The position numbers and the translations under genes are program-made. The notes beneath the pieces were generated by a model. That model ran no database searches and was not told the DNA's origin. It worked only from the letters and a program-made list of their open reading frames with translations. A DNA stretch of 11,659 bases, taken from assembly GCA_002323895.1 (NCBI GenBank), contig DCQM01000006.1, positions 614-12,272 on the forward strand. Reading direction: 5' to 3'. This document shows, piece after piece, positions 6,528-11,659 of this stretch (the stretch's first letter is position 1; each line of letters starts with the position of its first letter). This DNA comes from Akkermansiaceae bacterium UBA1518. GTDB lineage: Bacteria; Verrucomicrobiota; Verrucomicrobiia; Verrucomicrobiales; Akkermansiaceae.

Positions 6528-7973
6528 TTAAACCTGATTGGTGAAACGACGGCGGAGATGCTTGAGATAGGGTTTTGGATCGGTTTTGGATCCAGTGGCT
6601 TGTTCCATTAGATCTTGAGGAAAGAGAGTCGAGCCGTGCTGGTGGATATTCTTTTGCATCCAGCCGAGGAGAGGGAGGAAGTCGCCTTTCGAGAAAGCAG
6701 AGGAGGTGGGCTCATCTTTCATGGCGGCCTCGAAGAGTTGGGCGGAATTGATATTGCCCAGCGAGTAAGTGGCGAAGTATCCGAGTCCACCCATGGACCA
6801 GTGGATATCCTGAAGACAGCCTTCAGAATCAGTTTGGGGTCTGAAGCCGAAGAGTTTTTCGAACTCGTCATCCCATGCAGTGGGAACATCGGCGACTTCT
6901 AGTGCTCCTGCGAGAAGGGCGCGTTCGAGTTTAAAGCGGAGGAGAATGTGAAGGTCGTAAGTGGCTTCGTCGGCTTCGACGCGAATTGGGGAATAAGCGG
7001 CACGATTGACGGCGGGGAGGAATTCATCGAGCGAGATTTCGCGAAGATGAGGAAAGAGTTGTTGGGCGCGGGGATACCATTTTTCCCAAAAAGGGCGGGA
7101 GCGACCAACGTGGTTTTCCCAGAGACGTGATTGAGATTCGTGAATGCCAAGGGAGACGGCTTGGCCCGAAGGAAGGTGGAATTCGGAGGCGGGAAGGCCT
7201 TGTTCGTAAAGCCCGTGGCCGGTTTCGTGCATGACACCGAAGAGAGAAGAGGCGAAGTCTTTGTTTTCGTAGCGAGTGGTCAGGCGGACGTCGGCAGGTC
7301 CGAGGGTGGTGCAGAAGGGGTGGGCGGTGGTGTCGATCCGGCCTTGGGTAAAGTCAAAGCCTAGAGATTCAGCAATTTCGTGGTTTAAGCTTTGTTGGGC
7401 TTCGATCGGGGCGGGGCCGTAAAGAAAATCGGCAGGGATGACGGATGATTTTTCAACAGCGGCGGCGGCGATTTCGGCGAGCTCGGTATCAATGGAATCG
7501 AAGAGGGTGGCAATTTCGCGGGTTTTGGCTCCACGTTCGTATTCACAAAGAAGAGCATCATAGGGTTCATCTTCGAAGCCCCAGTGATGAGTCTTTTCAC
7601 GGGCGATTTCGAGGAGTTTGGCGAGGTGGGGAGCGAAGGTTTGGAATTCGTTTTTTTCACGAGCTTCGGACCAGGCGGCTTTGGCAAGGGAGGATGTTTC
7701 GGAGTCGCGCTCTACGAGTTTCTGCGGCAGCTTGGTGGCGCGCTCGTAGCGGTGGGTGAGTTCGCGTTGGTTGGCGGGGTCGAGGGAGGCGAGACCATCA
7801 CAGAATTCGTCTGAGGTTTGAAGTTTGTGGATTTTTCCTTGGAGGTAAGCGAGTTGTTTGGCTCGATGTGCAACTGATCGTGCGGGCGAATAAGTTTCTT
7901 GGTCCCAATCTAGGGTGGCGGAGGTTGATGAAAGAAGAGAGATTTCTTGCAGAAGATCTTGGATGTGAGCCAT
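6528..7973 (-). CDS. M32-family metallocarboxypeptidase (carboxypeptidase Taq type)
   Basis: A 481-residue cytoplasmic zinc carboxypeptidase, close to the family's usual ~500. All M32 hallmarks are visible: the N-terminal LDWDQETYSP, HPF (218-220), DxRxT (DVRLT, 228-232), the zinc site HETGH (249-253), HESQ (278-281) with E279 as the likely third ligand, IRVEAD (330-335) and GCLQDIHW (385-392). It removes C-terminal amino acids from peptides, with broad specificity in known members. No signal peptide is present, so a role in intracellular peptide turnover is likely. It is divergent from the kinase-like gene at 8080 across a 106-base gap, and lies upstream of arsR on the same strand but with arsR having its own promoter. 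No Shine-Dalgarno precedes the ATG. Confidence 0.95.
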   Translation of the reverse strand: MAHIQDLLQEISLLSSTSATLDWDQETYSPARSVAHRAKQLAYLQGKIHKLQTSDEFCDGLASLDPANQRELTHRYERATKLPQKLVERDSETSSLAKAAWSEAREKNEFQTFAPHLAKLLEIAREKTHHWGFEDEPYDALLCEYERGAKTREIATLFDSIDTELAEIAAAAVEKSSVIPADFLYGPAPIEAQQSLNHEIAESLGFDFTQGRIDTTAHPFCTTLGPADVRLTTRYENKDFASSLFGVMHETGHGLYEQGLPASEFHLPSGQAVSLGIHESQSRLWENHVGRSRPFWEKWYPRAQQLFPHLREISLDEFLPAVNRAAYSPIRVEADEATYDLHILLRFKLERALLAGALEVADVPTAWDDEFEKLFGFRPQTDSEGCLQDIHWSMGGLGYFATYSLGNINSAQLFEAAMKDEPTSSAFSKGDFLPLLGWMQKNIHQHGSTLFPQDLMEQATGSKTDPKPYLKHLRRRFTNQV

Positions 7974-8079
7974 GGAAAGAGATTAACGGAAGGTGTGAAA
8001 AAGGCGAAGGTGATTTCTGGCCTGGAGATTCACTGGACGCGTTGTCTTTGGCTTGGTTAAATCGTGATCTCTTAAATCA

Positions 8080-8847
8080 ATGACCGAAAAATTCCAGATT
8101 CAGAACCTTATCGAGCAGAGTCAGACTCGCACGGTTCACCGGGTTCGAGGGAGCGATGGAACTAACTTGAGGCTCACGCGGATTTTATTGGACGAAGATG
8201 AGCGTGAGCAGTTGAAGCGATCGCAAAACCTTCGAGGGGCGTTGGCTGAACTCAAGGCTCTACGGCACTCGTCGTTAACTGAAGTGCTGGATTGTGGTTT
8301 GGATGAAAAAGGAATTCCGTGGGTGATGTCGCAGTGGGAGAAGGGGAAATTGGTAAGTGAGATTAAGATTGAGGAGCAGGAAATACAGACGGTTTCGAAA
8401 TATGCCAATCGATTGCTGAACGACTTTGGGCGAATTGCGGGGGTCGTGAATTTCGATACGGCTGAGATTTTCTTTTCCGGAGAGAATCGTGAAAGCTGTA
8501 TCTTTCAGATCGATTATTTCAGGTGGTTTTCGGATATTGCCTCGGGAATCAGTCCGGGCATGAATTATGATGCCAAAGAGCAAGTTCGTCACTTGTTGGC
8601 GGGCCTAGCGATCAAACAACTGAAGTTGCCGAAGAAGAAGGAGATCAATCCGATTCCATTTGTTGATGAGCGAAGTCCTGCCTTGGGGATCAACGAACCG
8701 ATCAGGGAACCATGGTTTGGCCGCCTGTTGATTTGGCTCTGTTTGCTAGGGGCTCTGACCACGATTGGTTGGCTAACAGTTGAGGGAATGGGAAGAGTAA
8801 GAGAGAATCCAAGGGCGGCGGACTGGAAGGCCGAAGAACGTCCGTAG
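8080..8847 (+). CDS. membrane-anchored, degenerate protein-kinase-like (pseudokinase) protein
   Basis: A 255-residue protein without a catalytic annotation. Residues 1-95 follow the N-lobe pattern of Hanks-type kinases: a first strand FQIQNLIEQSQTRTVHRV, a helix-C-like ELKALRH (57-63), then LTEVLDCGLDEKGIPWVMSQWEKGKLV, resembling the usual hinge segment. Key residues are missing: no glycine-rich loop, no VAIK lysine (LRLT at 30-33), the HRDxxxxN loop reduced to AGVVNFDTAEIFF (120-132), and IDYF (144-147) where DFG would be. A hydrophobic helix spans about 213-233, followed by a short basic tail, giving a C-terminal membrane anchor with the kinase fold in the cytoplasm. It could be a scaffold or ligand sensor. 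The pseudokinase reading is my inference from pattern, not a database match; a structure model would decide it. Confidence 0.6.
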   Translation: MTEKFQIQNLIEQSQTRTVHRVRGSDGTNLRLTRILLDEDEREQLKRSQNLRGALAELKALRHSSLTEVLDCGLDEKGIPWVMSQWEKGKLVSEIKIEEQEIQTVSKYANRLLNDFGRIAGVVNFDTAEIFFSGENRESCIFQIDYFRWFSDIASGISPGMNYDAKEQVRHLLAGLAIKQLKLPKKKEINPIPFVDERSPALGINEPIREPWFGRLLIWLCLLGALTTIGWLTVEGMGRVRENPRAADWKAEERP

Positions 8848-8900
8848 GATTTTTATACAAGCTTCCGAAGAATCGTGGAGTCTTCAGACGTATTTGTTTT

Positions 8901-9725
8901 ATGAGGTTTATTTTATTACTTGTCGTCGCCTGTTCCATGTCGTTTGCCGAGCAGCTAATTCCTGATGAGAAAAAGACTTATAAAAAGGTCGGGAAGGTTG
9001 AGCTTCAGCTGCATATTTTTAACCCTAAAGGTCACAAGGCGAGTGATCACAGGCCAGCGATTGTTTTTTTCTTCGGTGGTGGTTGGAGCGGTGGAACGCC
9101 TTCGCAGTTCTATCCACAATGCGAGTATCTTGCGAAGCGTGGGATGGTGGCGATTTCAGCAGAGTATCGAGTGAAGAGTCGTAATGGAACGTCGCCGCTC
9201 GAGTGTGTCAAAGATGGAAATTCAGCGGTTCGATGGATTCGTTCTCATGCGGAGGAGTTGGGAATTGATCCCAGCAAGCTAGCTGCTGGTGGTGGCTCGG
9301 CAGGAGGGCATGTGGCCGCGGCGACCGGCACAACGAAAGATATTTTGGAAAAGGGTGAGGATGTTTCAGTGTCCTCTAAGCCAGATGCATTGGTTCTTTT
9401 TAATCCGGTCTACGATAATGGCCCGAAAGGATATGGCCATAGCAGGGTGGAGAAGTATTGGAAACAGATCTCGCCAATGCATAACCTTGATAAAGAAACC
9501 CCACCCACGATTGTTTTTTTGGGCACTAAGGATAAGTTAATCCCGGTAGCGACAGCGGAAAAGTATCGCCTTCTCATGAAGGAGGCGGGGGTTCGCTCCG
9601 AGTTGTTTCTTTATGAGGAACAGCCGCATGGTTTCTTTAACACGGCGAAATATGATGAGACGGTGAAAGAGATGGATCGGTTTTTGGTTTCACTGGGATT
9701 CCTTGTCGAGAATTTGAAAGACTGA
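8901..9725 (+). CDS. secreted alpha/beta hydrolase, BD-FAE/acetyl esterase-like
   Basis: A 274-residue protein with a signal peptide (MRFILLLVVACSMSFAEQ; cleavage likely after SFA). It has the alpha/beta-hydrolase core. The oxyanion region is FFFGGGW (56-62), with Phe where many relatives have His in HGGG. The nucleophile elbow is GGGSAGGH with S133, and acid D211 (GTKDKLIP) and H243 (EQPHGFFN) complete the triad. Relatives act as carbohydrate or acyl esterases, and secreted copies are common near glycan-degradation genes in this phylum. It lies 53 bases after the kinase-like gene and 27 bases before the selenoprotein candidate, all on the + strand, so co-transcription with the latter is plausible. 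Substrate is unknown; DPP4-like peptidase activity is less likely given the small size. Confidence 0.85.
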   Translation: MRFILLLVVACSMSFAEQLIPDEKKTYKKVGKVELQLHIFNPKGHKASDHRPAIVFFFGGGWSGGTPSQFYPQCEYLAKRGMVAISAEYRVKSRNGTSPLECVKDGNSAVRWIRSHAEELGIDPSKLAAGGGSAGGHVAAATGTTKDILEKGEDVSVSSKPDALVLFNPVYDNGPKGYGHSRVEKYWKQISPMHNLDKETPPTIVFLGTKDKLIPVATAEKYRLLMKEAGVRSELFLYEEQPHGFFNTAKYDETVKEMDRFLVSLGFLVENLKD

Positions 9726-9752
9726 TTGTAGAGATTGATTTGATTCAGCAGG

Positions 9753-10298
9753 ATGACGTTCGTGAAAGCTGTGTGTTTTTTCTCCCTAGTTTGTTTCTCT
9801 ATTCTTATGACAGCGTGCACGGTTTACGAGAATGTGGATCCACACATGAATGGTTGGCGGTCTCCAAAATTGTCAGCGCCGGATCAATTTGGCCAAGAGG
9901 TAAATATTGGGCATGCCACGTCTGGCCCGTGGGCGGTCGTTTTCTTTTATCCAAAGGCGGATACACCGGGATGAATTAAGCAGGTGAAATCGCTGCGGTC
10001 TGCATTTGCGATATTGACGGAAAATAAGATTCAAGTGGTAGGGGTTTCTATGGACACGATTGCCGAGCAACGAGCTTTCTCGGACAAGTTCGAAATTCCA
10101 TTCCCCCTTCTTTGCGATACGACCGGAACAATTTGTGAGGCCTATCGAATCGAGCATCCCAAGAGTAAGCCGCGTCGTGAAACTTTTCTGTTTCGGAATG
10201 GAGTGTTGGTGCACCACGATCGCGCGGTGAATCCGATATCTCAGGCGCGCGATGTGATTACCAGTATCAATGAACTAGTTGGTGATCAGTCGGAGTAG
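9753..10298 (+). CDS. lipoprotein peroxiredoxin (BCP/PrxQ type), in-frame TGA read as selenocysteine
   Basis: Reading through one TGA (9972-9974) gives a continuous 181-residue AhpC/TSA-family protein. It starts with a lipoprotein signal whose lipobox is LMTA-C22, so it is probably anchored facing the periplasm. The core strand AVVFFYPKADTPG leads straight to the TGA at residue 74, exactly where BCP has its peroxidatic cysteine; P67 and T71 of the PxxxTxxC motif are kept. After it come KSLRSAF, VVGVSMD, the FPLLCDTTG segment and RRETFLF carrying the usual arginine. The BCP resolving-cysteine position (five residues on) is K79; C121 and C128 remain. No other stop or frameshift occurs, and a SECIS-like hairpin follows. 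TGA is the normal stop of three neighbouring genes, so the code is not reassigned. Alternatives are a nonsense mutation or a sequencing error. Confidence 0.8.
9989..10012 (+). promoter_or_regulatory. candidate bacterial SECIS hairpin for TGA 9972-9974
   Basis: ATCGC (9989-9993) pairs with GCGAT (10008-10012) and TGC (9994-9996) with GCA (10002-10004), with a three-base TTT bulge on the 3' side and the apical loop GGTCT (9997-10001). The loop begins with G and starts 22 bases after the TGA, within the range I recall for bacterial SECIS elements. GGTCTGC also recurs in the E. coli fdhF SECIS apex. The stem may extend weakly to 9985-10016. Not computed thermodynamically. Confidence 0.6.
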
Positions 10299-10315
10299 GA
10301 TCTGATCACTCTTTT
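10282..10315 (+). terminator. probable terminator of the peroxiredoxin gene
   Basis: Perfect 8-bp arms GTGATCAG (10282-10289) and CTGATCAC (10302-10309) enclose a 12-base loop and are followed by TCTTTT. The left arm lies inside the last codons and the stop (10296-10298) falls in the loop. The loop is long and the T run short, so efficiency may be modest. The 155 bases from here to the convergent gene at 10471 hold nothing else I can name. Confidence 0.5.
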
Positions 10316-10470
10316 CACAGGTGGCATCCTGATATACCTTGATGCCGCTGCCTCCTCTTAGTTTGAGTGGTCGTTCACTTTTGGGGAAGACAGGGGCTCA
10401 CCCTAAACTTCTAAAATTGATAAGTCTCTGGTGGGATCACCTTGGGGGCTTTTTGGTTACGGTGGTCATT

Positions 10471-11232
10471 CTAGGGTAAGATCCGAAGGCGGATGTTTTT
10501 AAATTCGATGGGGGAACCTTCGGATTCAAGGCAGAGATAGCCTTCGGCGGGTTCGCAGTTCGTTCCGCCCGAAACTTCTTCGCCATTTACCCAAAGGCGC
10601 ACCTCACCGTTGATAGCTCGGATATAGTAGTGGTTCCACTCGTTGATGCCTCTGGTGAGACGTTTGGTCGGGAAGCTACGTTTGCCGTTTGGAGCGACAG
10701 GTGGAAAGGGCTTCATTTTAGCTGGTCCGGTGGGGAAGACATCACCATGAGAGGTGAACCAATCAGAGGGCTCTCCTTTATTTTTTTCCCAGTTGGTCTC
10801 GTATCCAAGGTCTAGAACTTGGACTTCGATGCCATCGGGGAGGCGACCTTTCCCGGCGGCAAGTTTTTCGATGGAAGCGGGGCTGGCCCAAGCGAAGATC
10901 CCAGAGTTTCCCGCGTGTTTTTTGTGCATCCACTCGCAGACAAGTTCGAAGTTTTTTGTGGGCTTTTTCATGCGAATAACGCCTACGGGATTACCGGTGC
11001 AAGAGGCATGCCCGCCGTCCCAAGTCCAGGTTTTTGGGTTGCAATTCACATTCACAAAGTCCTCGCCGGTGAGTTCACGCCACCCTTGCCCGGTGCCGTC
11101 GATAAAGGCCTTTTTCACGTCGGAATTAGCTTTGGATTTCGTTTCTTTTTCGTCAGAGAAGCTCGGGGCGACAAAGATACCAAAGAAGATGGCTCCAAGA
11201 ATCGAGTGGTTTTGGAAAGTTTTTAAAATCAT
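10471..11232 (-). CDS. secreted DUF1080 (3-keto-disaccharide hydrolase-type) protein
   Basis: A 253-residue protein from the ATG at 11232; an in-frame ATG at 11253 would put seven extra residues before an otherwise normal signal peptide (MILKTFQNHSILGAIFFGIF, cleavage probably after SFS). The mature domain shows DUF1080 landmarks: GNSGIFAWASP (from 108), DGIEVQVLD (133-141), NEWNHYYIR (197-205), VRLWVNGEEV and the closing GYLCLESEGSPIEFKNIRLR. It is longer than the copy at 3132, with an insert carrying SHGDVFPTGPAKMKPFPP, and the two are clearly not recent duplicates. It diverges from a Tat-exported Gfo/Idh/MocA gene across a 65-base gap, a layout that repeats the dehydrogenase plus DUF1080 association seen on the left. 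The substrate is unknown. Confidence 0.87.
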   Translation of the reverse strand: MILKTFQNHSILGAIFFGIFVAPSFSDEKETKSKANSDVKKAFIDGTGQGWRELTGEDFVNVNCNPKTWTWDGGHASCTGNPVGVIRMKKPTKNFELVCEWMHKKHAGNSGIFAWASPASIEKLAAGKGRLPDGIEVQVLDLGYETNWEKNKGEPSDWFTSHGDVFPTGPAKMKPFPPVAPNGKRSFPTKRLTRGINEWNHYYIRAINGEVRLWVNGEEVSGGTNCEPAEGYLCLESEGSPIEFKNIRLRILP

Positions 11233-11297
11233 GATCTTGCAATACGCGATCAAAATCGCAACCTTGTCGGAATCCCTAACAATTTCGATTTAAAGTT

Positions 11298-11659
11298 ATG
11301 AATAAACAAATCTCAAATTTTAGCCGAAGAAAGTTTGTCGGCTTTGGTCTCGCTTCTGCTCTCGCTCCTTCGGTGGTACGAGGAAAGTCGCCAAACGGGA
11401 AACTCAATATGGGAATCATTGGCTCTGGTGGTCGTGGGGGAGCAAATTTGAACGGAGTTAAGGCAGAGAACATCCATACTCTCTGCGATATCAACCGGAA
11501 GACACTTGAAGCGGTGCAGAAAAGATTTAAGGGAGCAAAGACGACGACCGATTGGCGGGAAGTGGTGAGCAATCCAGACATTGATGCAGTGGTGATTAGC
11601 ACGGCGGACCACCATCATGCACCGGCGGCGATTGCAGCGATGAGGGCTGGGAAACATGT
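11298..11659 (+). CDS. Tat-exported Gfo/Idh/MocA-family oxidoreductase, 3' end outside window
   Basis: The frame opens at ATG 11298 and is uninterrupted to the window end, giving 120 visible codons. Residues 9-14 (SRRKFV) form a twin-arginine motif followed by a hydrophobic stretch (GFGLASALAPSVV), so it should be exported folded with its cofactor. The Rossmann fold begins with LNMGIIGSGGRG (GxGxxG at 42-47). Downstream, TDWREVVSNPDIDAVVISTADHHHAPAAIAAM leads to GKHV, after which the family EKP motif would be expected just beyond the edge. Tat-signal members are very common in Planctomycetes and Verrucomicrobia; those studied act on sugars with tightly bound NAD(H). It is divergent from the DUF1080 gene and probably works with it. 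The start context GATTTAAAGTTATG has no Shine-Dalgarno. Confidence 0.88.
   Translation, partial: MNKQISNFSRRKFVGFGLASALAPSVVRGKSPNGKLNMGIIGSGGRGGANLNGVKAENIHTLCDINRKTLEAVQKRFKGAKTTTDWREVVSNPDIDAVVISTADHHHAPAAIAAMRAGKH

Noticed and set aside
6615..7814. Several + strand ORFs opposite the M32 peptidase gene
   Set aside because: They are glycine- and valine-rich or arginine-rich shadows of a gene with all M32 motifs intact.
9972..9974. TGA as an ordinary nonsense mutation splitting the peroxiredoxin into two genes or a pseudogene
   Set aside because: The stop sits precisely on the catalytic Cys codon, no other damage is present, and a SECIS-like hairpin follows; a GTG start at 9984 would give a protein without its active site. 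It cannot be excluded without the Sec machinery check.
10323..10346. Inverted repeat GGCATC/GATGCC with a 12-base loop between convergent genes
   Set aside because: No T run on either strand and a long loop; too weak to call a terminator or site.
11246..11259. Small inverted repeat GCGAT-CAAA-ATCGC in the divergent gap
   Set aside because: Only five pairs and no supporting copies; an operator is possible but not supportable.
10754..11293. 179-codon + strand ORF opposite the second DUF1080 gene
   Set aside because: It is antisense to a recognisable conserved protein and its translation resembles no family and looks compositionally random.
1..11659. Genome-wide reassignment of TGA to an amino acid
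   Set aside because: TGA is the natural stop of the AraC gene (499-501), the carrier gene (1861-1863) and the esterase gene (9723-9725).

Overview
The window looks like a stretch of a mid-GC chromosome from a heterotroph of the Planctomycetota-Verrucomicrobiota-Chlamydiota group, most likely Verrucomicrobiota. This is an inference from gene content: two secreted DUF1080 (3-keto-glycoside hydrolase-type) proteins, two Gfo/Idh/MocA oxidoreductases (one with a Tat signal), a nucleoside:H+ symporter-type MFS carrier and a secreted BD-FAE-like esterase. Nearly all starts also lack a Shine-Dalgarno sequence. No rRNA, tRNA, CRISPR array, transposase or phage gene was seen, and no gene-free stretch exceeds 300 bases.

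Left part (1-3817, + strand): the C-terminal part of an AraC-type regulator, an NHS-type MFS carrier, a 63-residue one-helix protein translationally coupled to it, a cytoplasmic Gfo/Idh/MocA dehydrogenase, and a secreted DUF1080 protein closed by a clear rho-independent terminator. Together this resembles a small sugar or nucleoside import and oxidation unit.

Middle (3831-6449, - strand): a compact arsenate-resistance operon, arsR - ArsJ-associated GAPDH - arsJ. In the known pathway the GAPDH makes unstable 1-arseno-3-phosphoglycerate from arsenate and ArsJ exports it. A good -35/-10 pair and a palindrome overlapping the -10 lie directly before arsR. Upstream of it on the same strand is an M32 metallocarboxypeptidase (6528-7973).

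Right part (8080-10298, + strand): a membrane-anchored degenerate protein-kinase-like protein, a secreted alpha/beta hydrolase, and the most interesting gene of the window. This is a BCP/PrxQ-type lipoprotein peroxiredoxin (9753-10298) whose peroxidatic cysteine codon is an in-frame TGA (9972-9974). A hairpin with a GGUCU apical loop, very like a bacterial SECIS element, follows at 9989-10012. I read it as a selenoprotein rather than a pseudogene. At the right edge a second DUF1080 gene (- strand) diverges from a Tat-exported Gfo/Idh/MocA protein that runs off the window.
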